Of a stretch of 64,000 nucleotides of DNA, positions 42,219 through 50,559 are shown one piece after another. Both the position numbers and the translations under genes were made by a program. The DNA comes from Candidatus Avimonas caecicola. GTDB lineage: Bacteria; Bacillota; Clostridia; Oscillospirales; Acutalibacteraceae. The stretch covers positions 1 through 64,000 of the forward strand of contig CAJFTG010000008.1 of assembly GCA_904419875.1 (NCBI GenBank). Direction: 5' to 3'. The notes below the pieces were generated by a model that was given only the letters and a program-made list of their open reading frames with translations, ran no database searches and was not told the origin of the DNA. Numbering within the stretch: the first letter of the stretch is position 1; each line of letters begins with the position of its first letter.

Positions 42219-43393
42219 TAAACAAAGGGAAAGGCATAGGGCTTTTCCTTCGGAAATGCCTGTACATAATGATTGGGCTTCTGCTTTTGCTCATCCTCCC
42301 GGCGGCGGCGGAAGAGGAATCGTCCCTGGACGAGCTGTATCGGGAACAGTTGGAGGCAAGCGGCGCGGAAGAGCTGTGGGAAAACCTGCCGGCCCGGACG
42401 AAAACGCTGCTGGATTCCCTGGGAATTTCGGAATTCCACCCCGACCTTTTCTCCGAACTGACGCCGGAAAGCGTTTCGGATTCCCTGCTCGCTCTCCTGG
42501 CCGAACAGGCCGGCGCGCCGCTGAGGACGACGGCGATTTTGATGGGCGTCGTCCTGCTTTACGCTCTGATGGAAGGGATGCGGGAGGCTGTAAAGGAAGA
42601 AGCCTTGTCGCGCGTCTTCGGCGTCATTTGCGCGATCACGGCCTGCACGGCGCTGCTGGTCCCGCTGTCGGGCTGCATCGGCCGGGTGCGGGACGCGGCG
42701 GAGAGCACCTCCGTCTTTATGTTCAGCTATGTGCCGGTATACTCCGGCATCATGCTGACCTCCGGCCAGCCGATGGGGGCGGCGTCCTACCAGACGGTGG
42801 TGCTGTTCGTGGCGGAGCTGATCTCCCTGGCGGCAACCCATTTGATTGTTCCGCTGATGACCGCCGCGCTGGCTCTCGGCCTGGTCGGTTCGGTGTCGCC
42901 GGGGATGAAGCTGGACGCGGCGGGAGGCATGATTAACAAAGCCTGCGCCTGGCTGCTGGGGCTGGCCTCCACGCTCTTTGTCGGCTTGCTTTCCCTTCAG
43001 GGCCTGGTCGGCGCGGCCGCCGATTCCCTGACAGGCCGTGCGATCCGCTTTTCCCTGAGCAGCTTTGTCCCTGTGGTGGGCGGTGCGCTGAGCGAGGCAT
43101 TTTCCTCGGTGCAGGGCTGTCTGCAGCTGCTGAAATCCACGCTGGGCGGGTTCGGCATCCTGACCACGGCGCTGATCGTGCTGCCCCCTCTGCTGGAATG
43201 CGTGCTGTGGTCGCTGTCCCTGTCCGTCTGCTCCGTGGCGGCGGAGATGTTCTCGCTGGACACGCTTTCCGCCCTGTTTAAGGCGGCGCAGGGCGTGCTG
43301 AAAACGTTAATGGGGGTTCTGGCCGCCTGCTCGCTGTTTATGATCGTTGCCACCACCATCGTGACCATAGCGGGAGGAGGTGCGTCCGCATGA
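42215..43393 (+). CDS. spoIIIAE: stage III sporulation protein AE
   Basis: 392 residues from GTG 42215, overlapping the spoIIIAD stop. An N-terminal hydrophobic segment (LYIMIGLLLLLILPAAA) resembles a signal peptide. A hydrophilic region of about 70 residues follows, then about eight membrane helices, including GVVLLYALMEG and SYVPVYSGIMLTSGQP. It is the largest membrane subunit of the SpoIIIA channel. It overlaps spoIIIAF by four bases. Confidence 0.95.
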   Translation: MINKGKGIGLFLRKCLYIMIGLLLLLILPAAAEEESSLDELYREQLEASGAEELWENLPARTKTLLDSLGISEFHPDLFSELTPESVSDSLLALLAEQAGAPLRTTAILMGVVLLYALMEGMREAVKEEALSRVFGVICAITACTALLVPLSGCIGRVRDAAESTSVFMFSYVPVYSGIMLTSGQPMGAASYQTVVLFVAELISLAATHLIVPLMTAALALGLVGSVSPGMKLDAAGGMINKACAWLLGLASTLFVGLLSLQGLVGAAADSLTGRAIRFSLSSFVPVVGGALSEAFSSVQGCLQLLKSTLGGFGILTTALIVLPPLLECVLWSLSLSVCSVAAEMFSLDTLSALFKAAQGVLKTLMGVLAACSLFMIVATTIVTIAGGGASA

Positions 43394-43866
43394 ATGCGGT
43401 GACCGGATGGGCGGCCGCCCTGTGCACGGCCGCCGTCGGCTGCACGGCGCTGCATATGCTGGCGCCAAAAGGGGGGCTGGGGAAGCTGCTGCGGCTCCTC
43501 ACCGCCGCTTTTTTTCTCTGCTGCATGGTGTCCCCGCTGCTGGAGCTGAAGAACATCACCCCCCTCTCCCTGGACACGCTGCCCGCCGAAGTGTCGGCCG
43601 AGGCGCTGCAGGAGCGGGTGAACGCCCAATTTGAGCGGCAGGTCACCGCGGCGCTGGAGCAGGTTGCCAGGCAGACGCTGGAAAACTATTCCCTGGAGCC
43701 TGCAAAAGTTGCAATAAAGATGGATACGGACGAAAACGGCGGCATATACATTACTAAAATTATCCTGTACCTGGACAAACAAAACGCCGGCGGGGCCATC
43801 GCGGCAAAGCAGGTGATGGAGCAGCGGCTCGGCGTCGAGGTGGACGTGGCCGTGCTGGAAGAGTAA
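43390..43866 (+). CDS. spoIIIAF: stage III sporulation protein AF
   Basis: 158 residues from ATG 43390 (ATGA overlap). Two N-terminal helices (~1-22 and ~33-52) are followed by a soluble ring-building-like domain (KVAIKMDTDENGGIYITKIILYL). This is the expected SpoIIIAF layout. Confidence 0.93.
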   Translation: MNAVTGWAAALCTAAVGCTALHMLAPKGGLGKLLRLLTAAFFLCCMVSPLLELKNITPLSLDTLPAEVSAEALQERVNAQFERQVTAALEQVARQTLENYSLEPAKVAIKMDTDENGGIYITKIILYLDKQNAGGAIAAKQVMEQRLGVEVDVAVLEE

Positions 43867-43986
43867 GGGGGACCGGAGGACGGAAGCCGGCGGACAGAAG
43901 GGCGCACAACGGACAGACATTAACGGAAAAGAAAAGTTTGAAAACCGCGTTTTTCAAACAAATTCTTCGAAGGGACGGATTATACA

Positions 43987-44586
43987 ATGGATGAGAAAAA
44001 GGCCCCGGCCGAAGCGGGTATGCTGGAAAAACTCAAGGGCGCCCTGTCCGGCGAAGGGAAAAAGGGCCTGAAAAACTGGAAGAACTGGATCCTCGCCGCC
44101 GGGCTGATCGGCATCGCGCTGATCGGGCTGTCCGGCCTTCTCCCCGAAAAGGACAAGACGGCGGTTTCCGCGGCCTCTGCACAGGCGTCCGGCCAGAGCG
44201 CGGAGGAATTCGTCAGCAAAACGGAGGAGAAGCTCGCGGCCATTGTGCGCAGCATCGAGGGGGCGGGGGAATGCCGGGTGATGGTCACGCTCGAAAACGG
44301 CGTGGAATACGTGTACGCCACGGAGGAACGGATCAACACCGACCGGCAGGAGGACGAGAACACGGTATCCCAGCGGGATGACAGCGACAAATCGGTGATT
44401 GTGGTGGATACGGAAAACGGAAAACAGGGCCTTCTGGTCACGGAAATCCAGCCCACCGTCAAGGGGGTGGTGGTCGTTTGTGAAGGGGGGGATCAGCCGA
44501 TCGTCCAGCAGCGGATTATCGACACCATCACCACGGCGCTGAACCTGTCCTCCAAGCGGGTGTGCGTAACCAAACTGAGCCAATAG
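43987..44586 (+). CDS. spoIIIAG: stage III sporulation protein AG
   Basis: 199 residues from ATG 43987. One membrane helix (WILAAGLIGIALIGLSGLL, ~34-52) is followed by an intermembrane-space domain with GAGECRVMVTLENGVEYVYATEE and IQPTVKGVVVVCEGGD, typical of SpoIIIAG, which forms a large ring in the channel. A 120-bp gap precedes it, without a terminator. Confidence 0.95.
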   Translation: MDEKKAPAEAGMLEKLKGALSGEGKKGLKNWKNWILAAGLIGIALIGLSGLLPEKDKTAVSAASAQASGQSAEEFVSKTEEKLAAIVRSIEGAGECRVMVTLENGVEYVYATEERINTDRQEDENTVSQRDDSDKSVIVVDTENGKQGLLVTEIQPTVKGVVVVCEGGDQPIVQQRIIDTITTALNLSSKRVCVTKLSQ

Positions 44587-44664
44587 GGCCGATCAGGAAT
44601 GCCTGGGAAGCCATAAAAGCCATCAATACCATAAAATTCAAAACGAAAGGATCGGAGAGCAACC

Positions 44665-45249
44665 ATGAGCGGAATTTTCGGAAAAAAGCAGATACTGCTG
44701 GCGGTGCTGGTCGTGGCCCTGGGGGTGGCGGTGTATCTCAATTACTATTTTTCATCCCAAAATCCCCCGGTGGCCGATGTGGACGCCTCCACCTCCACCT
44801 CGGGTTCGAAAAATCTCGGGGACGCGCAGTATGTAATCAACGGTTCCACCACGACGCCGCCGGAGGGCGGGGAAGGGACCGCCACGACCGCCGCCGACCC
44901 GGACGACTACTTTACCCAGGCCCGCCTGAACCGGGAGAACGCACGGGACGAGGCGCTGGATATCCTCCGCGACCTGATGAACGACGTGAAGGCCAGCGAG
45001 GAGACCCAGCAGCAGGCGCTCAGCGAAGCGGCGGCGATTGCCGAGGCGGTGGAGCAGGAAAGCAAGATTGAAAGCCTTGTAAAGGCAAAAGGCTTTTCGG
45101 ACTGTGTCGCCTATATTGCGGACGACGCCTGCAATATCGTGGTGCGTTCGGACGGCATGACCCCGCAGGAGGCGCTGCAGATCACCGAGATTGTGACGGC
45201 GCAGTCGAATGTTGTCGCACAAAATGTAAAGATTGTAACGGTGAATTAA
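44665..45249 (+). CDS. spoIIIAH: stage III sporulation protein AH
   Basis: 194 residues from ATG 44665. An N-terminal membrane helix (ILLAVLVVALGVAVYLNYYF) and a threonine/glycine-rich linker precede a C-terminal YscJ/FliF-like domain (DDYFTQARLNRENARDEALDIL, then KGFSDCVAYIADDACNIVVRSDG). It binds forespore SpoIIQ to join the two membranes. It ends the operon. Confidence 0.95.
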   Translation: MSGIFGKKQILLAVLVVALGVAVYLNYYFSSQNPPVADVDASTSTSGSKNLGDAQYVINGSTTTPPEGGEGTATTAADPDDYFTQARLNRENARDEALDILRDLMNDVKASEETQQQALSEAAAIAEAVEQESKIESLVKAKGFSDCVAYIADDACNIVVRSDGMTPQEALQITEIVTAQSNVVAQNVKIVTVN

Positions 45250-45259
45250 GAAAAAATGG

Positions 45260-45287
45260 TTGCTCTGAAGTCACTTTGTGGTATAAT
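45260..45287 (+). promoter_or_regulatory. promoter of Asp23 gene
   Basis: TTGCTC (45260-45265), a 16-bp spacer and TATAAT (45282-45287) with TGG before it (extended -10). It separates the vegetative Asp23-nusB unit from the sporulation operon. Confidence 0.75.
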
Positions 45288-45378
45288 AGTCTGGAAAGCC
45301 GGCCGCGGCGAAGCGCGGCGGCAGAAATTCAGGAAAAAACAGGAAAGGAAACCTCAACGGAGAAGGAGGTCCGTTTAT

Positions 45379-45747
45379 ATGGACGATCGAGAATACCGGG
45401 CGGCGGAAGGCAGCTGCATCATTTCGGAGGATGTGATTGCCTCCATCGCCAGTTCGGCGGCGCTGGAGGTTCCCGGCGTGGCCGGCATGGCGCAGCGTCC
45501 GGCCGATTTGCGCGGCTTCATCGGTTCGGCGGCTTCCAAGGCGGTCCGGGTGCTCAACAACGAAAGCGAAACCATCCTGGATGTGTACGTCAACCTCAAG
45601 CTGGGCGTGCGGATTCCGGACGTCGCCGGCGAGGTGCAGCACAACGTCAAGGTGGCCGTTCAGTCCATGACCGGCAAGCCGGTAAACAAGGTCAACGTTC
45701 ATATCGCCGGCATCGTGCTTGACGACCCGAAGCCGGTCAATCCCTGA
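45379..45747 (+). CDS. Asp23/Gls24 family envelope stress response protein
   Basis: 122 residues from ATG 45379, preceded by AGAAGGAGG. The Asp23 core is clear: ISEDVIASIASSAALEVPGVAGMA, then DVYVNLKLGVRIPDVAGEVQHNVKVAVQSMTG and VNVHIAGI. Such proteins lie near the membrane and are linked to envelope homeostasis. An Asp23 gene directly before nusB is common in Clostridia. Confidence 0.93.
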   Translation: MDDREYRAAEGSCIISEDVIASIASSAALEVPGVAGMAQRPADLRGFIGSAASKAVRVLNNESETILDVYVNLKLGVRIPDVAGEVQHNVKVAVQSMTGKPVNKVNVHIAGIVLDDPKPVNP

Positions 45748-45906
45748 TTGCGCGGAACCCTCCGCCGGCGTGTGGAGGGTTTCTTTCTATCCTTTATGTC
45801 GGATTATGGGGAAACGGCGGAAGGACGGGCGTTCCCTCCGACAGGCCGTACCTTGGATTAAGAAAAGCCGGGTGAAAACGGCGGAAGTGAAAGGGTGGTC
45901 ACTGCC

Positions 45907-46347
45907 ATGACTCGACGCGAAGCGCGCGACCTGGCGTTTGTGCTCTTGTTTGAAAAATCCTTTACCGACGCGCCGGTGCGCGACATTCTGCTGAACGCAG
46001 GCGAGGCGCGGGACGTGGAAGAGGACGCCTTTGCGCTTTCTCTGGCCGAGGGCGCCGAGGAGCATCTCGAAACGGTGGACGAGGCGATTGCCGCCCATTC
46101 CCATAAATGGGCCAAGAGCCGGATTTCCCGGGTGGCGCTGGCCGTTATGCGGCTGGCCGCCTATGAGATGCTTTTCCGTGAGGACATCCCTGTCAGCGTC
46201 TCCATCAATGAAGCGGTGGAACTCGCCAAAAAATACGGCGGGGAGGAGGACAGCTCGTTCATCAACGGGGTGCTCGGCGGGCTTTCCCGCCAGCTGGCCT
46301 CCTGCGCGCAGGGAGGAAAGCCGAAAGAGGCGGAGAAGACGGAATGA
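45907..46347 (+). CDS. nusB: transcription antitermination factor NusB
   Basis: 146 residues from ATG 45907, ten bases after AAAGGGTGG; GTG 45895 is in frame but overlaps that site. Family blocks are TRREARDLAFVLLFEKSF, SRISRVALAVMRLAAYEMLF and VSINEAVELAKKYGGEEDSSFINGVLGGL. It binds boxA RNA with NusE in rRNA antitermination. The ATGA overlap couples it to the next gene. Confidence 0.96.
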   Translation: MTRREARDLAFVLLFEKSFTDAPVRDILLNAGEARDVEEDAFALSLAEGAEEHLETVDEAIAAHSHKWAKSRISRVALAVMRLAAYEMLFREDIPVSVSINEAVELAKKYGGEEDSSFINGVLGGLSRQLASCAQGGKPKEAEKTE

Positions 46348-47294
46348 ACGGGCCTTACCTGGGCGTGGATACCAGCAATTACACCACCTCCACGGCGCTG
46401 TATTTCCCGGATGCGCCCGCAATGCGGCAGAACAAGCGCCTTCTCCCGGTGAAGGAGGGGGAGCTCGGCCTGCGGCAGAGCGACGCGGTGTTTCATCACA
46501 CCCGCCAGCTCCCCGAATTGCTGGAAGGGCTGCTTGCAGCGGCGGGAGGGCCGGTGCGGGCGATCGGCGTTTCGGAGAAGCCGTGCGAGGCGGAGGGCTC
46601 GTATATGCCCTGCTTTCTCGCGGGCCTGGGGACAGCCCGTTCCTTGGCGGCGGCCCTGCGCGTGCCCCTTCACCGCTTCACGCATCAGCAGGGGCATGTC
46701 GCGGCGGCGGCTTACGGCGCCGGCTGTCCGGAGCTGCTGAAGGGGGATTTTCTGGCCTTCCATGTCTCGGGCGGCACCACCGACGCCCTGCTGGTGCGCC
46801 CGGATCCGGACGGCGGAATCCGCTGCACGCTGGCCGCTTCCTCTCTGGATTTAAGGGCGGGGCAGCTGATCGACCGGGTGGGAAAAGCCCTGGGCCTGCC
46901 TTTCCCGGCCGGCCCGGCGCTGGAAAGGCTGGCGCTGGAGGCGCCGCGGCCCCAAAATCCGCCGCGCCCGGTCCTGCGGGGGGCGGATTGCTCCCTCTCC
47001 GGGGTGGAAAACCAATGCGAAAGGCTGCGGAGGGACGGCGCGCCGGCCCCGCAGGTCGCCCGTTTCTGCCTGGAAAGCGTGCTCGCCGCCGTTTCCGGCA
47101 TGACCGGCGCGCTCCAGCGGGCTTATCCCGGCCTGCCGCTTCTCTATGCGGGCGGGGTCATGTCCAATGCATTTTTGCGGGAGGAGTTGTCCTCCCGTTT
47201 CGGCGGCCGGTTTGCGCCCCCGGCCTTTTCCGCGGACAATGCGGCGGGGGCTGCGCTTTTGTGCGCGCTTCGGGAAAAGGGGGGACGGCTGTGA
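46344..47294 (+). CDS. TsaD/Kae1-like (ASKHA-fold) paralog
   Basis: 316 residues from ATG 46344. It begins LGVDTSNYTTSTAL, an ASKHA phosphate-1 loop. HQQGH (residues 114-118) sits where TsaD has its HxxxH metal site. SGGTTDALLV and LLYAGGVMSN match the phosphate-2 and adenosine regions. It is shorter and more diverged than genuine TsaD (t6A synthesis), so it is best called a Kae1-like paralog. It is coupled to nusB upstream (ATGA) and xseA downstream (GTGA). Whether it modifies tRNA is unknown. Confidence 0.85.
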   Translation: MNGPYLGVDTSNYTTSTALYFPDAPAMRQNKRLLPVKEGELGLRQSDAVFHHTRQLPELLEGLLAAAGGPVRAIGVSEKPCEAEGSYMPCFLAGLGTARSLAAALRVPLHRFTHQQGHVAAAAYGAGCPELLKGDFLAFHVSGGTTDALLVRPDPDGGIRCTLAASSLDLRAGQLIDRVGKALGLPFPAGPALERLALEAPRPQNPPRPVLRGADCSLSGVENQCERLRRDGAPAPQVARFCLESVLAAVSGMTGALQRAYPGLPLLYAGGVMSNAFLREELSSRFGGRFAPPAFSADNAAGAALLCALREKGGRL

Positions 47295-48580
47295 CCGTAA
47301 TTACCGTCAGCCAGCTGAACCGTTATGTCAAATCGCTGCTGGAGGGGGATAAAAACCTGGCCTCCGTGTATATCAGCGGGGAGATTTCCAATTTCACCAA
47401 TCACTACAAATCCGGACACCTGTATCTTTCCCTCAAGGACGAGGGGGCGCTGGTCCGGGCGGTGATGTTCCGGGCGTATGCCTCCAAGCTGCCGTTCCGT
47501 CCGGAAAACGGGATGAAGGTCATTGTCAGGGCGCGGGTTTCCCTGTATGAAAAGGACGGCTCGTTTCAGATTTATATTGAAGAAATGCAGCCGGACGGCG
47601 TGGGCGCCCTTCAGGTGGCGTACGAGCAGCTGAAGAAGCGGCTGGCGGAGGAAGGGCTGTTTGACGAGCGGCGGAAAAAGCCGCTGCCGCCATATCCACG
47701 GAAAATCGGGGTGATTACCTCGCCAACCGGCGCGGCGGTACGGGATATCCTCAACGTGCTCGGACGGCGTTATCCGCTGGCCGTCATCGTATTCGCCCCG
47801 GTGCTGGTGCAGGGGGAAGGGGCGCCGCCGCAGCTCATTAAGGCGCTGCAGTTTTTCAACGACGCCGGGGCGGCGGATGTCATCATCATCGGCCGGGGCG
47901 GCGGGTCGATCGAGGAGCTGTGGGCCTTCAACGACGAGGGCGTGGCCCGCGCGGTGGCGGCCTCCCGCATTCCGGTGATCTCCGCCGTCGGGCACGAAAC
48001 GGATTTTACCATCTGCGACTTTGCGGCGGATCTCCGCGCGCCGACCCCTTCGGCGGCGGCGGAGCTGGCGGCTCCCGATCGCCTGCAGCTGCTATCGCGG
48101 CTGGAACAGCTGCGGGGCCGCATCCGGCAGGGGACGCGCGCCTCGGTGGACCGGGCGGCGCATCGGCTGGAAACGGTCTGTTCCCGCCGCTGCCTGTCCA
48201 CGCCTCTTTTTTATGTGGAGGAGCGGGAAATGCGGCTGGATTACCTGACCCGGGCGTTTGCCCATGCGGCGCGCAGCAGTCTGGCCGATTCCGGCCGCCG
48301 CCTGGCCGCCGTCGGCGGGAAGCTGGACGCGCTCAGCCCCCTCAAGGTGCTGGCCCGCGGATATTCCATCCCTTATTCCGCCGGCCGGGTGGTCAAGACG
48401 ACCGGGGACGTGTCGCCCGGCGATCCCCTGACGGTGCGGGTCAGCGACGGGTCGATCGCCTGTACGGTGGACCGGGTGGACAGTACAAGCAAGGGAAACA
48501 AGGGCGCCGGCCGGAAGGGAAGAGCGGCGGGAAGAGCGGAGAAACCAGAGGGCACCTCCGGGGAATCCGCCGCCCGGTAA
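47291..48580 (+). CDS. xseA: exodeoxyribonuclease VII large subunit
   Basis: 429 residues from GTG 47291, overlapping the preceding stop (GTGA). The N-terminal OB-fold includes VYISGEISNFTNHYKSGHLY. The catalytic core has KIGVITSPTGAAVRDIL, IIGRGGGSIEELWAFND and SAVGHETDFTICD. A long helical region and a lysine-rich tail follow. With XseB it degrades single-stranded DNA. Confidence 0.96.
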   Translation: MTVITVSQLNRYVKSLLEGDKNLASVYISGEISNFTNHYKSGHLYLSLKDEGALVRAVMFRAYASKLPFRPENGMKVIVRARVSLYEKDGSFQIYIEEMQPDGVGALQVAYEQLKKRLAEEGLFDERRKKPLPPYPRKIGVITSPTGAAVRDILNVLGRRYPLAVIVFAPVLVQGEGAPPQLIKALQFFNDAGAADVIIIGRGGGSIEELWAFNDEGVARAVAASRIPVISAVGHETDFTICDFAADLRAPTPSAAAELAAPDRLQLLSRLEQLRGRIRQGTRASVDRAAHRLETVCSRRCLSTPLFYVEEREMRLDYLTRAFAHAARSSLADSGRRLAAVGGKLDALSPLKVLARGYSIPYSAGRVVKTTGDVSPGDPLTVRVSDGSIACTVDRVDSTSKGNKGAGRKGRAAGRAEKPEGTSGESAAR

Positions 48581-48686
48581 ATCCGGACGGTGCGGCGGGC
48601 CGCAGGCGGAAAAGAAAGCGCCTGCCTCCGTATTTTGGCGTCAGGGCGGCAGAGGCCGCTTTTATCGGGAAAGGAAGGGGCTGAAC

Positions 48687-48959
48687 ATGGCGGAGGAATG
48701 GACCTTTGAAAAAGCGATGACCCGGCTGGAGCAGATCGTGGCGATGCTGGAAAGCGGCAAATGCTCCCTGGATGATTCCCTGAAGCTGTTTGAGGAGGGT
48801 ACCAGGCTGACAGCCTACTGTACCGGCGCGCTGAAAACGGCGGAGCAGAAGATCATCAAGCTTACGGCCGCCGACGTGGCCGCGGCGAAAGAGGCGGCCG
48901 CTTCCGGCGGCCGGGAGGCGGAACCTGCGCCGCCTGACCGGCCGGAGCAGGGGGCATAA
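48687..48959 (+). CDS. xseB: exodeoxyribonuclease VII small subunit
   Basis: 90 residues from ATG 48687, with GGAAAGGAAGG upstream. FEKAMTRLEQIVAMLESGKCSLDDSLKLFEEGTRL is diagnostic. The last ~25 residues are an alanine/proline-rich extension. It binds XseA. Confidence 0.95.
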   Translation: MAEEWTFEKAMTRLEQIVAMLESGKCSLDDSLKLFEEGTRLTAYCTGALKTAEQKIIKLTAADVAAAKEAAASGGREAEPAPPDRPEQGA

Positions 48960-49053
48960 CCGGGGGCATAATAGGCATTATATGGGGACAGGCGCTTTCC
49001 GGCGCCGCTCCCCGTTACATCACGCAGGCTGCTGCACGGAAATGAGGAAGAGC

Positions 49054-49956
49054 ATGGCGGGACTGTACGACGAGATACTGGAAAACCACCGGCGGAAAAT
49101 AGAAGAGGCGCTGCCTTCCTATCTGCCTCCGGCGGACGGCGGGGCGCGGCAGAATACCGTGTACGAGGCGATGCGCTACGCCTGCATGGACGGGGGCAAG
49201 CGCCTGCGCCCGGTGCTGGTGATGGAGTTCTGCCGCCTGTGCGGCGGCAGCCCGGCCCGGGCCCTTCCCTTCGCCTGCGCCGTCGAGATGATCCACGCGT
49301 ATTCCCTGGTGCATGACGACCTCCCCTGCATGGACGACAGCCCTCTGCGGCGGGGAAAGCCCTCGGTCCACGCGGCGTTTGGGGAGGATATGGCCCTGCT
49401 GGCCGGCGACGGCCTGCTCACCCGCGCTTTTGAGGTGATGCTGGCGGCGGAAAATCGGGAGGGCCTCCCGGCAGAGGGGGTTCTGAGCGCGGCCTTCGCG
49501 CTGGCGGACGCGGCGGGCGCCGGGGGGATGGTCGGCGGCCAGGTGATCGACCTGCAGAGCGAGGGAAAGGCCGTTGATCTGCCGACGCTGGAAGCCTTGC
49601 AGTTGGGAAAGACCGCGGCCCTGATAACCGCCGCCTGTGAGATGGGCTGCCGCATCGGGGACGGGTCGCCGCAGCAGCTTGAAGCGGCGTGCCGGTTCGG
49701 GCGTGAGCTGGGCCTCTGCTTCCAGATTGTCGACGACCTCCTCGACGTGACCTCCACGCCGGAGATGTTGGGGAAGCCGGTCGGCGGCGATCAGACGAAT
49801 GAAAAGGCGACGTATGTTTCCCTTTTGGGAACGGAAAAAGCGGCCGCCCTGGCGGCTGAAAGGACCCGGGGGGCGGTTGAGGCGCTGGCGGCTTTCGGGG
49901 AAGAGGCGTCGTCCCTTCGCGCCCTTGCCCAGGCTTTGCTCAGACGCACCAGTTGA
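49054..49956 (+). CDS. ispA: farnesyl diphosphate synthase (polyprenyl synthetase)
   Basis: 300 residues from ATG 49054; GAGGAAG is upstream and the conserved domain starts here, while the longer frame adds no family sequence. The first aspartate-rich motif is HDDLPCMDDSPLRRGKPS (~87) and the second is QIVDDLLDV (~228); GGKRLRP and GGQVIDL are also present. It condenses isopentenyl and allylic diphosphates. It sits between xseB and dxs as in many Firmicutes. Confidence 0.95.
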   Translation: MAGLYDEILENHRRKIEEALPSYLPPADGGARQNTVYEAMRYACMDGGKRLRPVLVMEFCRLCGGSPARALPFACAVEMIHAYSLVHDDLPCMDDSPLRRGKPSVHAAFGEDMALLAGDGLLTRAFEVMLAAENREGLPAEGVLSAAFALADAAGAGGMVGGQVIDLQSEGKAVDLPTLEALQLGKTAALITAACEMGCRIGDGSPQQLEAACRFGRELGLCFQIVDDLLDVTSTPEMLGKPVGGDQTNEKATYVSLLGTEKAAALAAERTRGAVEALAAFGEEASSLRALAQALLRRTS

Positions 49957-50042
49957 TGTCGGCGGAACCTGGACGCGATGCGGAAAAACAAGGAAATTAA
50001 CGGCGGAGAGAGCAATCTCCCCGGCGGAAAGGCTTGAAGGCA

Positions 50043-50522
50043 ATGGGATTGCTGGTCGAATTCTTTCAGAACAAAGTGCTGTTTGCCGCGGTGTTAGCCT
50101 GGTTCTGCGCGCAGGTGGCCAAGGTGCTGATTACCCTGATTTTTACCCGGAAGCTCAAAGCGGAGAGGCTGTGGGGCGCCGGCGGGATGCCGAGCGCGCA
50201 CTCCGCAATGGTCTGTGCGCTGACCATCGCGATCGCCCGGTTCGACGGGGTTCATTCGGCGGCGTTCGCCCTGTCGGTCATGTTCGCTTTCGTCACCATG
50301 TATGACGCGATGGGGGTGCGGCGGGAAACCGGGCTGCACGCCAAGCTGCTGAATAAATACCTGAACCAGATCGAACAGAAGAACGCGGATAAGGACGGCG
50401 ACGGCGTTCCGGACGAAGAAGTGGACGAGATCGAGCTCAAGGAGTTTATCGGTCATACGCCGCTGGAGGTGCTCGGCGGCGTGCTGCTGGGCATCCTGGT
50501 CGGCATCCTGGTCCCGGCATAG
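50043..50522 (+). CDS. DUF212 (divergent PAP2) membrane protein with EF-hand-like insert
   Basis: 159 residues from ATG 50043 (TTG 50034 is possible). The family motif GGMPSAHSAMVCALTIAIA is clear, with membrane helices at about 10-30, 53-70, 75-92 and 138-158. Between the last two helices, residues ~116-126 read DKDGDGVPDEE, an EF-hand or dockerin-like calcium loop pattern that I do not expect in this family. The GHTPLEVLGGVLLGI ending is conserved. Family function is unclear; it sits between ispA and dxs. Confidence 0.9.
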   Translation: MGLLVEFFQNKVLFAAVLAWFCAQVAKVLITLIFTRKLKAERLWGAGGMPSAHSAMVCALTIAIARFDGVHSAAFALSVMFAFVTMYDAMGVRRETGLHAKLLNKYLNQIEQKNADKDGDGVPDEEVDEIELKEFIGHTPLEVLGGVLLGILVGILVPA

Positions 50523-50559
50523 CCCGGAGGGAATTCTCTGTAAAAGTGAGGCCCTTTGT

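Noticed and set aside
40064-45249. Sigma-E promoter for spoIIIA
   Set aside because: Expected from biology, but no convincing -35/-10 pair could be found between 40002 and 40063, so none is annotated.
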